Assembly: GCA_013399875.1 (NCBI GenBank)
Contig: VXAZ01018984.1
Location: 5,495,503-5,559,502, forward strand
Source: Gymnorhina tibicen
Lineage: Eukaryota > Chordata > Aves > Passeriformes > Artamidae
Direction of reading: 5' to 3'
Length of the DNA stretch: 64,000 nucleotides
Shown here: positions 1-11,418 of the stretch, in pieces
Position numbering within the stretch: position 1 is the stretch's first letter
Layout: every line of letters begins with the position of its first letter
Translations under genes and position numbers: made by a program
Notes under the pieces: model-generated
Told to the model about the DNA's origin: nothing
The model's database searches: none
The model's input: only the letters and a program-made list of their open reading frames with translations

Positions 1-3000
1 CACAAGGAATAAAGATGATTAATGTGAGAATTTAGCTGGACAAAACAGATGGTGCTGCAAAGTGTTTCATGTGTTTCAAAACTGCTCTTATTTGGTGCTA
101 ATGAAGAGACTGCAATCTCCTTGTGTGTTAACTCTCCACTGATTCTGCAGCATCCTTTTGATCCCTGTTCTCTCCATTACTCCCTCTCACTAGGAAGAGT
201 GCTGTCTCCAGTCCATGCTAGCTACTGTATGACAACCAGCCAAATAAGACAAGGTAGTCTGTAGTTTTTAATGAGCACAGTGATCCATAGGTGTGCAGAA
301 ATTGTGACTTGCCTTGTCTTTGATAGCCTGGTTTCAGCACTTGGCCAAAATCCCTGTCAAGCTGCCTTTCTCCTAAGAGCACATTGGTAAAGGCATGTGC
401 TGTCAGGGTTTTCTCCAGTTAATAGGGTCTCACACATGTGATTTCCCTTCAGTCACCCTGGCTTGGCAGGACATCACTGATGCAGGAGCAGGGATGGGGA
501 CCAGCATCCCTGTGCCAGATCTGTGTAAGACAGTTGCAAAGGGAGTATGGGGACAGCAGCTGCTCCATAAAATCAAGCTTTCCTGGATGCCTGAGACGGT
601 CTTTGTCCTTTATCCCGTGTATTAAGCCCTCTGTTCCTGGTGTCAATACAAGTCTTGTTATCACTTTCCAGCAGATCTAGCTTGTGGCCATGCCTGCTGT
701 CTGAAAGAAGTGCAATGATGGCCCCTCGGGTCACCCCCCAAATGCCCTGCCAACTCCTGCAACTGACTCCCAGTTTGGCCCCAGTAGCTCTGCCAAGGCC
801 AGGCATGGAGGTTGGTGTTGCCCTGTGCGCTGTGACAGGCCAAAGTAATCCCACCGCTCCCTTCTCCTGCCCTGGGGAATCCTGGTTATCCTCTCCCATA
901 ACTGTTTAAATTGGAGCAAAGCTGAAAGGAGAAGGCAGCACCAGCAGGACCTCTCCTGCTCCCCAAGAAAAGGGCACCATGAGAAGAGCTGTGCTGTGGG
1001 GCTAAAGAGGCAACTCGAAGGGAGGAGTCCCCCCACTGTATTTGGCTGGTCAAAATGACCTTTGGGTCTCCACATCACTGGCCTGACACAATCTAGATGA
1101 TACAAACAAGCATTTATTTATTCTGGTGTATGTGGGGTGCTCAGATGTGCTTGGCATGCCCTGTTCTCTAGGCAGGGAGTAAAGAATTTTGCCAGTGGTT
1201 TCAATGGGAATCAAGAGTGCAGCAAGAAGTGCCTTTGAAAAATCCTACCTTCAGTTTGCTTTTTAATGCTAACGGAGAAAAGATGTACTTTCCGTGTCAG
1301 AGTTTTGTAAAGGATGAGAGATGATACCAAGATCAGATGTTGGGCTTTAAAAAGAGTTGGAGTTGTTTTCTTTCTTTTCACACAATCACATTGCCAGTTG
1401 TCCATACTGGAGAGCAATGAATTAATTTTTTCCTCAAAGTTCATGCTTTAATACTGAACTAAATAAAAAACCAATTAAGTACCGGATGACTGTGACAAGG
1501 CTAGATTTTTTTTTTTCTGACCAATATTTGAACACTAGAAAAAATTGTTGGAGAAAAGAATTATTCAATTCCAAAATGCCCTCATTTCTAGTATTTGATT
1601 AAGTGATGTTCTAAATGATAGCACATCTTTACAGTAGAATAGGGCAAGGGAAAAACTTTCTTCCACTCACTGCCATGAATATCTCTGCTAATTAGAAGAA
1701 CAGTACCTTTATGCTGCAAGTATTATCTTGTTTTATAGAAACTCTTCCCTTTCTTGTGTTTGGTGAGGGGAGACAGAAATATTTGCCTAAATAGGCAGGA
1801 AAAGACACAGAGGATCTGCTGTTTATTTGATTCACAAGGTTTTGGTCCACGCTCAACTCAACCCAGATGCTCTTTATCTGAATATTTCATATTAGGCACT
1901 GGGATTTCCTAATGTGATGATGTCCAAACAGTGTTGCTGTGTGAGAGTTTTTTGGGGTTGTTTTTAGTTAGTTATTTAGTTTGTTTGCTTTTTAAAAAAT
2001 TTATTGAATGGCAGTAACACCAGGGAGAGATGGGGGCAGGGAATTCAGAGTCACTTGTGACAGATTGCTGGTAACAGGATCACCTCTTAGACCTAAAATT
2101 GGGCTTAGAGGCAATCCAGGCAGTTTCTGGAAAACCTGACAGAGGCTTGTCTACCTGCTGTTTGGTTTAACCACTCGTGCAAAACTCCCCAGCGTTATCA
2201 TGGAATTTTGTGTGACTTGATTACGTTAATGAGTAACTCTTGCCTGCAGCTGTTAGTCAGTAAGAGGACACTCAGCCTCACGTCACCCCCTTACGTGCTC
2301 TTGATATCCTTTCCACAGATACTGCATGTTTCCTTTAATCAGCAAGACAATTTCCTCTAAATGTTACTTGGTCAAATGAGATTCCTCACGGTGAGTAACC
2401 AGGGAGGGCTGAGGTTGCCAGTGCAGGCAGGGAGGCAAAGGGATGTGGGGATGCTTTCCCCAGCTCCCCTCCTATAGGGAGGGAAGAGTGCATGGGATTC
2501 TGAGAGCCCTCAGCAGCTGCTGGTAAAGGAAGAAAGAAGAATTTTGGCAAGGACTGGGGGGCTGGTGGAGCTGACAGTGATGCTGCATTTCTTGTGACAC
2601 ACTGCACAAAAGTGCACTACTGACCTTTCTGCAGAGGTTTTGCAGCTGGGTCACATCTGGCCAGGTTCATCTTCACTTGGGATTTCTGGCTAGCAAGGAA
2701 GAATGCAAACCTTTTCAGGCTATCCCCATCTCAAGACTGGATTTAAAATGACTTGCAGAGGGAGGGAAAGACAACAGTCTTGTTTCCTTGATTTTCAGGG
2801 AGGGCTGATTCTCTTAGATCTTCTCTTAGGCCGTGATTCCTACCTTTTTCCCCCAAAAAATGTTTGTCAAGGTCATCCAGATTATTGTCAGACTGAAGTC
2901 TGCATGAATAATAATAATAAAAGGGATTATGCAGACAATAATCATTCTTCACTCATAGTTTAGGAAAACTTTCTGCTCCGTGGTATAAGATTATTTTTGA

Positions 3001-6000
3001 TTAATTTTTTTAAGTGCTAAGCAGATGCTCCACTGTAATGAGAGGAAACAGAAGTGGAAAACACAGAGGCTCATCCTTAAACAAATGAACAGATGCAAGG
3101 AGTGGAAAACAACAAGGTAAACAAATGAATACTTTGAGTAAACAACCTAAAACAAATAGGAAAAAAACCACAAACAATCAGCTGGCAGCAGTATGGAGCT
3201 GGTATTAATCACCTCCCCGAACTTTTCACAGCTTTTTTTTTTTTAATGGGAGTTGAAAATGAACTTTTCTAGCAGTTTTGCAGTATACCTTTGTGTGGAA
3301 ATCCTTGCCACTGTCCCAGTGCTGGTATTCAGAGTCCAGACAAGGTTGCTGTAATGCTCACTGCTGCCTTCCCACACCCCCAGAGCAAACTGAGGGCTGC
3401 GGAAGGCAGGAGACGTGCTCAAGGTGTAACCCAGATTCTGTAGGAGAGTCAGAAAAGGGACTCAGCCTCTTTTGGGTGCCCTGATGGTTCCTCCAAAACT
3501 GCAGCTTGGTTGCTGAGCTCCTGGAAACCCTCTGTAAACTATCTCACCTTTCATCCTAGGAGACACACATCATTTACTTGTTATAGACCATAGTAAATAC
3601 CTCCCATACCTGTACAGCTTTCCTGGTGTCTACCAGATACAGGGACTTATGGTATACTCTGCACAGATGCTGACATTAGTATCAGTGCTTCTGCTGGGGT
3701 GTGCAGAGAGCAGGAGACAGAAATGCCACTTCAAACTGGACAGGAAAGTCTAGATGAAATCTGTCTCTTGCTAGATGTCAAAAGCCCTTCTCAGTCCAAA
3801 ACACCAAGCTTGGGAGTTTTCTGTTTCCAGGGACTGACACTGGAAATTTGGATGTGACAGCCTTTCTCTCCACTCCCTACATCAGCTGAAGAAAATTGCT
3901 TTTCCTGTGTCTCCAGCTTCTGCTTGGTCTTTCCCTTTGTCTCTGCTTAAATGTGCATCTGCACATAAAGGAGCTAGACCCGAGGCTTTTTTGGATCTGC
4001 TTTTCTGCAGAGCCGCTCTCCTGGCTAATAGACTCTGCTCTGTTCTCCTCTATTAAAGGGCTTTGCATAACACACAGACAGCATTTAGGGAAAACAAGCC
4101 CCAAACACAGCTGCTCGTGCATTTGAAAAGGGGATCAGTGTTGAGCATCATGCTACCAACTCCACTATTTTCTTCCTCACTGCTGAGGGAAGTTGCTGCT
4201 GCCTGGAATCTTTCTGTGCAAAACTGGGGGCCAGCCCAGTCTGGACAGATTGAGCCTGGTAGTGGTGTGGCCTCGTCCTCTGCGTTGGTGGTAGCTGTGG
4301 TAATGGCAAGCAGAGACAAAGGGAATGGTGAGCTCCAGTTCATGCCATGGCAGGAGACCAGCTGTTGCTTAACTCAGGGGTGCACAGCCTTTTCTACTAG
4401 AAAATCCTTCAGTAAAGAGTACATGTTGTAAGTAGCTGATGAATTTCGCTCCCTGACATTTCTGCGATAAGGAAAAGATGGGCAGCACCCGATTTCTGAA
4501 AAACATTTAGACATTTTTGCAAGCACTTACATAATTTTAACCCAGTGTCTCATTACCTGCATTTGAACAAGGTTATTATTCATTCTTTTAAAGATCTCCT
4601 CCTCTCTCCCTGTCATCATTTATCCTTCTTAATTAATAAATGGCATCAATTAAAATGTCAAATACACTCTGCACAGAACATGCCAAAGCCACACTCCGTT
4701 GTATGTTGAAATGAAGAACATCCCCCTGTGGCTCGGCAGAGACGAGGATAGAAAATCTTGTCTGAAATGCAATTGCTTGCAAGCCCTGCCTGTAAGGAAG
4801 GATGGTACTTGTCTTGCACAGAGGAGCAGACCTGACAGCCACAAACCTCTCTTCTGAAAATCTACCCATTAATTTCAATGGTTGGCTGCTTGGGGTGGGA
4901 AAAAGCTTATTGCTTGGCATTTATCTTAAATTATTTCAGCCAACTGGCCCCAGGGCTGGTCAGGGCTGAATATCTGGGCTCCTGGGAGAGTCACCAGGAG
5001 CTGAGGAGGAGAGCAGAGCATTACCAGAGTGTGATGCAAATCCCTGGTTTACATACCTATTTTAGGATAGGATGAATCACCCTCTCCTGCAGAGAGGCAG
5101 GTAACTCTGAGGGAAATGAAGCCTGCCTGAGCCCTGAATCTCTCCTGAGCACAGCGTACCCCAGTGACTGCTGTGTCTAGGTAGTTAATTTTTTGACAGC
5201 TGAAATTAGCTGAGTTGTTCCACAGTGTTTAGTGTGGCATGAGGGCAGGCTGACTCTTCATCACAGGATTCATCAGAATGCTTAATCAAAATGTATTACA
5301 GTAAAGGGCATTTAGAGGGCATGACCATCATTTTCTGGGAACAAATACTACTTATCCACTAGGCCCTAATGGTACAAGCCCTAGACTGTGAGCATTCTAC
5401 TTATTTCAGATCTATTGTATGAGTAAAACTCTAATTTCTGCTCATGCAGATGGAGCAGAAATACAATTTGTACAGCCCAGAGCAGGCAGGTAATGTTCTT
5501 CCCTCAAGAATTAGTTCATGATGTGGCTCTAAGCGAGTCTCCTACTCCCACTTACCTGTGCCCCTGCTTTGCCAGGCGGTCTGCAGAAAAGCATTACCAG
5601 TTTGGCAGGGACCTGTTCACTGCCCATTAGGTCTTTGAGTCTTTTTACCTAAGAGCTGAGGTCAGGGGCTCAAACCCTGCTGTACTAGAGGCTATAAAAA
5701 TGCACAGTAAAAAAGGAGTGTGGAGAGGATTTTGGACATAACAGTACTGTGCAAAACTAGTAAAACCATCGATGCTTGTTCAAATCTAAACCTCAATAAT
5801 TACATTTTTTAAAAATCATAAGTGCAATTCATGAGAAGTGCATGCACCTCAAGGGACTCCTATGGCAGTAAGCCAAGTTCAGAAAGGCGTTCTCATGAGA
5901 AATGCTAATGTTTTATCTTGATTCAAATTTGGTAATGGCAATGTGTGTGCCTGGTGGGCTGCTGCTCCTGTCTTTCTCTTCCAGACCTCCCCTTGGTCTG

Positions 6001-6854
6001 CATCTCTTGCTCAGTGAAGCTTGACTCAGGTGAGGCACAAATAATACAATTCAATTCAAACCTAGGACAAATAAGGCAGTGTGAGTGTTCGCTGGCAGAA
6101 AATAATTCTGATGGACAACTTCCACGTCTGTTTATTCCTTAAGCCGTGCACACACTCAACCCATTTCCAGTAGGTGCAAGCCTAGGATTTAGGAAATCTC
6201 CTTGGTTTGTTTGGTTAATTCGTTTGCTAAAAGCTTTGTTCAAGAAGGAATCTCCACTCAGAAAAATACCAAAATTTATACTGAAATTCAAGCAAACACA
6301 GAACCCCTGCTGAATAGAAAAGGATTTGTTAGGTGTGTAATGGTAGCTTCGTGCTTAAATATTTAGCTAACAAGAGTGGTATTAAACAGATGCTTGTGTG
6401 ACTTTCTTGAATGGAAATCTGAGAGGGTATTGCAATAGGGAAAATATCCCCAATCTGGGTTGATAAGCTGTCTGGAGCACTGGGTGGATGCAGCTGTCTG
6501 TCTGTGAATAGTTTCTGGTCTGTATCAGGGAGGGACAGATATGCTGCAGATGACAATTTGCCAATTGGGGTGACGTAAAGCCTTTTTTCCTGCAGGATGT
6601 GAAAAACACATTGGAAACAACAGCCCTGCATGGGGTAAGAAAACCTTCAAAACTTTACACATGTGGTTATGGGCTGTAAATTGACTGCTGCCAGTAAGAA
6701 AAGAGGTTTTAGAGCTTCAACATCTGCTCGGTCCTCGTTAGTAGTTATGCTAAAAATTATTAGCAAAAGTGAACAGAAAATCCCCCCAGGCTGCTGTTTA
6801 AATGCCTGGTGTTTTTACATCTTGAGTGCTCCATGCAATTTGTTTGTCTAGCTC
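1..6854. other. Intergenic or intronic spacer, no gene recognised
   Basis: No reading frame here looks like a known protein and none is flanked by convincing paired splice sites. The stretch holds short homopolymers, a short AAT microsatellite near 2907-2921, and a perfect GTGCATGCAC palindrome near 5837. A splice-like interval at 2319-2390 is stopped in all three forward frames. I see nothing else that can be supported. Confidence 0.7.
2907..2921. repeat. (AAT)n microsatellite
   Basis: About five copies of AAT followed by a short A run. Too short to say more. Confidence 0.8.
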
Positions 6855-7175
6855 AAAAATGATCTAGCAGATCTGGGCAACCTCCAAAGCAAGGCAAGAA
6901 GGATTATCAGTAGTATGGAACAGCTTTCTCTAAGGGGTGATTAATTGTCTAAGGCTGCTTGGTGTGGGGAAAAGAGAAGGGTGTCTGGGGGAAGATACAT
7001 GGGAAAACTATAGAAGTAGGAGTTTGGTGGAGAGGGGGAAGTTGGTTGGTCTTATAACTCAGGAGTCCAGACATCAAATGAGATTATAGACCAGCGGATT
7101 CGGTACAAACAAAAGAAACCTTTGGATTTTTTCTGACAGTGGTAAATTATGTTGTCGAAGTCATTGCCAAAATGG
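6855..7175 (+). mobile_element. Ancient CR1/L3-like LINE remnant, 3' portion
   Basis: The + strand reads like the 3' part of an old CR1-clade (L3-type) LINE. The AAAAATGATCTAGCAGATCTG stretch is followed by a GGGTGATTAAT block. A later block with TCAAATGAGATTATAGACCAG is followed by AAACAAAAGAAACC and then by a GTCATTGCC-like segment near 7160. The order and spacing of these blocks match the remembered consensus for this class. The copy is heavily mutated and encodes nothing. It lies upstream of, and in the same orientation as, an RT-region remnant of the same kind at 8.48-9.29 kb. Since 3' sequence precedes 5' sequence, the two are probably separate insertions. Family assignment is from memory of the consensus and needs RepeatMasker. 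Confidence 0.6.
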
Positions 7176-8477
7176 AATCAGATCTTGAAATGCCTTTCAA
7201 GCTGGGGAGTGAGAACTAAAGTATTCATAGGGAATGATCCTCTAACAGAAAAGGGCACAAAAATATCCTGAACCACCTAGGAAAGGTCTTTTTCAGTTAG
7301 CAAATTAAGTCCTTTCTGTCACAGAAAGGGAGTCTTGTGATCTTTCCCAAAGATTCAGAAATCCGCCTATTAAAGCTAGTTAACATTTTCCTAACCTGCT
7401 CTTCGGGTTGGAAATCGGTCATTGACAGACATGAACCATCTTCTAAATTGCTGGTCTTAATTTATTAATGACTTAGGTGAACGTATTTGCTCTTGTATGA
7501 GCCTTAACCCTCAGCTTGAGGGGCTTTTATTTCTCCCCTGGTACTTATTGTCCTCATGTATTTTGTAAAATTGCAGAAAAACAGCATTGCAGGGAAACAT
7601 TCATGGTTAAGTAGTCCTTACCCTCACTTCAAAGCCAATCCCGTCATCCTGATAAAATTCCTGATTGCTATTTGTGTAACCCATTTATGAAGACATTGAG
7701 CAGAGAAAACATCCACACTGCACTTGGCAGATGCATGCTGGTGTTTTGCTTCTCCACCTTTGCATTCAGGAACAGCATATGTACTGCTTCATTTTTAACT
7801 TCAAAGGGGAGAATTAAAAGAGAATCTGGAAGAATGAAAAAGCTTATTCTCTAACCATCTAGGCAAACCAGACAGGAATAAATACATAAAAGGCACAGTC
7901 AAAAGGGTCAAATTCTTGGATTATAGCATAAATGCTTTAAGTAGAAGCTCAGAGTAACTGTGTGTTACCCATTAGAAAAAAAAAATTAAAGGGATTACAG
8001 TCAAACAGTGAGGTAAAAAAGGCCACTAAGGAAAGCTAGAAATGATGTTCCAACACTCATGTACACACACAAAAAGAGATGCCTGAATTCTGGAAAGTTA
8101 AATGCTAAACCCTAGGAAGAAAAGCCATGGGAAAAAAAAAAAGGGAGAGTGGGGGGTGGGTGTGGAGCTGAGCCTACTAAATGCACTTTCCACCTCCTAC
8201 ATATATCAGAAATAGGGATGTTGCTGTCAGTTCTGTAGGGATAATAAATGATTGAGGCACAGTCAGGGGCATCCAGAGAGGATCAGACTATGTAATAAAA
8301 AGGCATTAAAAAAACTCATTTTGATGAAAGAAGGGGAGCTTTCTCATATTGCAACATCTCTTTCTGGGGTGCTTTTCTGACAATCTAATTAAATTACTGA
8401 TAGAAAAGGTTTCCAAGTAAATTAGCAGGAAGAATAGTAACCAATTGCAAAAGCTAACTAATATTCACACAAGAGGT
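7176..8477. other. Spacer between two LINE remnants
   Basis: No gene is seen. The part from about 7870 to 8477 may be a still more diverged upstream extension of the LINE remnant that follows, but I could not match it block by block. It includes an A11 run followed by a G-rich stretch near 8132-8165. Confidence 0.5.
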
Positions 8478-9285
8478 GTCAAGGAATTTAAGTATGAAGG
8501 TGTTGACCTACCAGCTCTGTTCTTTTCATGTGCTCTTTAAATAGCTCTTGGTACCACAGGAATGGAAAGTGGTAAATATAACAAATATTTTTGAAATAAA
8601 GTCTTGGAGCATCTGGTGTAAACTGTAATTAAGAATGGAGTGAGTAGACATTTGGATAAATTGATCCAGTAAGGAAAAAAAAAGCTATGCAGCTTTTATA
8701 AAAACAAGTAATTACCATACAAATCTATTGAAGCTGTCTGCAATACGTGTATTAATAACAAAAACCCAACCAGTACAAAGTACCAGATTTTTTAAATCTT
8801 TTGACAGAGATTCTCTGATGAAAGTCGTTAAAAATATCATGGGATAAGAGAAAAGGTTAGTTAATTTGTATCTCTTGTTCCTATGTATTAATTGTTTGTA
8901 ATTCATTTATTCCAAATACATTTTTTTTCTCTGTTAAAAGATAAGTAATGAAATGAAGAGGTAATGGCAGTCTATACAATGGTCCCAGGACCTGCTATGT
9001 TCTGCATAGCCACAGGTGATTGCAAAAGGATTGATTAGGAAGCAATAAAATTTCCTGGTATTTTCATGCTAATCCAGAAACACAAATCTAAAATTGCCAT
9101 TGACGTGTTGAATACGTTAAGTGACTGGCTGATAAAGTAGCAGACAGAATTCAGTGTCAATAAATACAAAGTAATACAATGGAGAATGGTGCTAGTGTGT
9201 GTACATAATAAGGGGCTTAGGTGAAATGTTTTCCAGGAAAGAGAGGTTGAAATTATGGTGAGTTCAATGGAAAGAACAGCCAAAA
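8478..9285 (+). mobile_element. Ancient CR1/L3-like LINE remnant, reverse-transcriptase region
   Basis: The + strand matches, in order, several hallmark blocks of the RT region of CR1/L3-type LINEs. These are a GGAATGGAAAGTGG block near 8560, a TTGGAGCATCTGGTGTAA block near 8604, and a block near 8786-8850 corresponding to the conserved 'DFxKxFDxV...' segment. A block near 9148-9176 resembles the usual 'AATTCAGTGTxAATAAATxxAAAGTAAT' segment, and a GGAAAGAGAGGTTGAAATTATGG-like block follows near 9235. Many substitutions and indels break the frame, so this is a fossil. Such old L3-like pieces are widespread in amniotes. The exact subfamily cannot be given by eye. Confidence 0.75.
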
Positions 9286-9841
9286 CTTTTTTTTTTCACC
9301 TCCCTTCTCCCATTGAAAGAAATGATATAACATCTTTCTAATAAGGCTGCAGATCCTGCTAGGTCTCAAGCTCCTTCCTCCAGTATCCTCCCTGTTATAA
9401 GAGTGCAGACCTGTGGTGTTGTAGTGCCTTTATATCTAGGACAACTTTGCATTTTCCTAATTGCTGAGCTCTTCAATTCAGTTGACTTCCACATCTATTT
9501 CCTCTAGTTTATCAAAATTTACCAGTCCAGATCTGGAAACAGAAAACTGTAGATGTCAAAGTGGAACACTCCATCTGGGCAGTGGAAGTAATTAACCACG
9601 GGGAGAGATTGCCCGAAGGTGACAGTGAACCATCCTTCACATCAAATTTTCTGAGTGAGATCAAACTTCTCTGCTCTGAGGTCAGTGTTGGTTCAGAAGG
9701 AGAACTTTGCACTTGCCACTGGCTGAACTCCTGTGCTCCACACTCCGCTCCTCAGCTCTCCCGATGCCTCTTTCCTCACCATCATCTCTACTGTACGTGC
9801 ACTTCTCCCCAACAAAACACTGCTCAAAACGTATTGCATTT
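9286..9841. other. Spacer, no gene recognised
   Basis: A T8 run near 9288 is followed by ordinary sequence. A 102-codon frame at 9561-9869 has no recognisable domain and no splice context, and I regard it as chance. Confidence 0.6.
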
Positions 9842-10060
9842 ACTAATTAGGATAGCAGTTACTAATTAAGTTTAAATTCCTATGTACCAATCAAATTTTA
9901 TTTCCTAATTGTGCTACATTATCACTAATTAGAATAGCAGTTTTTACTTAATGGATTATATTTAAATTAAGATGTCTCCATCCAATGTTTTTTCCTACTT
10001 ACATTTTAACTAATTGGTACTGCAATTATTAAGTTACGTTGAAATTGAAAATATATCAGG
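9842..10060. repeat. Three-unit degenerate tandem repeat with homeodomain-type motifs
   Basis: Unit 1 starts at 9842 and unit 2 at 9924, each with ACTAATTAGRATAGCAGTT. Unit 3 starts at 10009 with the related ACTAATTGGTACTGCAATT. The period is therefore 82 then 85 bp. Units 1 and 2 also share, further along and in order, TTTAAATT, ATGT, CCAATC-like, TTTCCTA and TACATT blocks. Units 1 and 3 share an AAGTT...AAATT block after the head motif. The block is strongly AT-rich and repeats the TAATTA/TAATTG core bound by many homeodomain proteins. It could be an old minisatellite, a decayed mobile-element array or an enhancer grown by duplication. Confidence 0.7.
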
Positions 10061-10409
10061 CTGGTAGGGAATCATATGATAGTTTGCTTACGTCTGTATG
10101 ATACGAGTAGGAATGATTAAGATACAGTCCAGTTAATTAGTTCTGAAATCAAAATAATTTCGTAAGCATTTGAATAAGAAGTGAGCGTACGCTAGTCCCT
10201 TGCCACAGCATTAAGGAGGAGCTTATTATGGGCTCAGTAAAAATCTAACGTGGTTATGGGTACTAATCAGCTCAGATTCAATCTGCAAATGTTTGGGCTC
10301 AGCTTCAGGAGGGTATTTAAACATACAGCTATGTTTAAGCATGTTCTTACTGTGTGTCCCACATTTCTGAATCAAAGTCTTTTGATTCCTACTTGTCAAC
10401 ACTTTACCC

Positions 10410-11418
10410 ATTCTGTGATCCTGTGATTTAAGGCTGGAAGGGGCCACTGGAAGTCACCTGGTCCAACCTCCCTCCTCAAGCAGGTTTCCCTAGAGCACTG
10501 TGGTCTGGGTTGTGTCCAGATGGTCCTTGAATAGCTCCAGTGAGGGAGACTCCAGAACGTCTCTAGACAGCCTACTCCAGTGCTCCTCCACCCACTCTTA
10601 TTCAGGTGAAATTTCCTGTGCCTCAGTTTCTGCTTATTGCCCCTTGTCTTATTGCTTGGCACCACTGAGAAGAGTCTGGTTCCAACCTTTTGATATGGTC
10701 CCTTCAGTTAATCATATACATGATAAGGTCCCTCTCAATCTTCTCTGATCCAGGCTAAACTGGCTTAGCTCCATCAGTCTTTTCTCCTAAGAGAGGTTTC
10801 CCAGTCTTCTCACTCTCCACTGGACTCACTCCAGGAGCTCCCTCTCTTGTCCTGAGGAGCCCAGAACTGGACACAGCACTCCAAATGCACCTCACCAGGC
10901 CTGAGCAGAGTGGCAGGATCAACCCCCCCTCAACCTGCTGGAAAAGTTCTTCCTGACTCACCCCAGGATACCATCGGCCTTCTTGGCCACCAGGGCATCT
11001 GATGGCTTGTTTTCCACCAGGACCCCCAGGTCCTCCTTCTCCATAGAGCTGCTCCCCAGCAGTTCAGCCCCAGCCTGTGTTGGTGCTTGGAGTTATTCTT
11101 TACCAGGTGCAGGACCCTGTCTGAAATTTGCTGAATTTCAGACAATTCCTCTCTGCCCATCTTTCCATCCTATTGAGGTCCTTCTGCAGGGCTGCACAGC
11201 CCTCTGGGGTATCAGCCACTCCTCCCACATTTGTGTCGTCAGTGAACCTGCTGAGGAGGCATCTGCCGCTTCATCCAAGTCATGGGTGAACAAGTTAAAC
11301 AAAACTGGGCCCAGTATTGACCCCTGTGGGACACACTAGTGATGAGCCTCCAAGTGGACCCTGTGCTCCTGATCACAACCCTGAGATATGCCATTCAGGC
11401 AGTTCTCAATCCACCATT
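10410..11418 (-). mobile_element. CR1 LINE fragment, 3' part, antisense in this window
   Basis: This is a classic CR1 sequence read in reverse. It starts with octamer-like repeats (10410-10430) and AAGGCTGGAAGGGGCC. The region corresponding to the GTTGGACCAGGTGAC... end of the element follows, and then ACCACTGAGAAGAGTCTGG near 10661. On the - strand, 10857-10900 conceptually encodes HLECCVQFWA, a well-known CR1 ORF2 C-terminal motif. The match continues to about 11418 through 'CAGTATTGACCCCTGTGGG' and 'CAGTTCTCAATCCACC'. The copy is about 1 kb, 5'-truncated as is usual for CR1, and its frame is interrupted. It is clearly younger than the L3-like fossils upstream. The octamer repeats at the 3' end appear in the unexpected orientation (see findings). 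Confidence 0.93.

Noticed and set aside
2319..2390. Interval between a CCACAG acceptor and a GTGAGT donor
   Set aside because: All three forward frames contain stops, and no partner exon is visible; a non-coding exon cannot be excluded but is unsupported.
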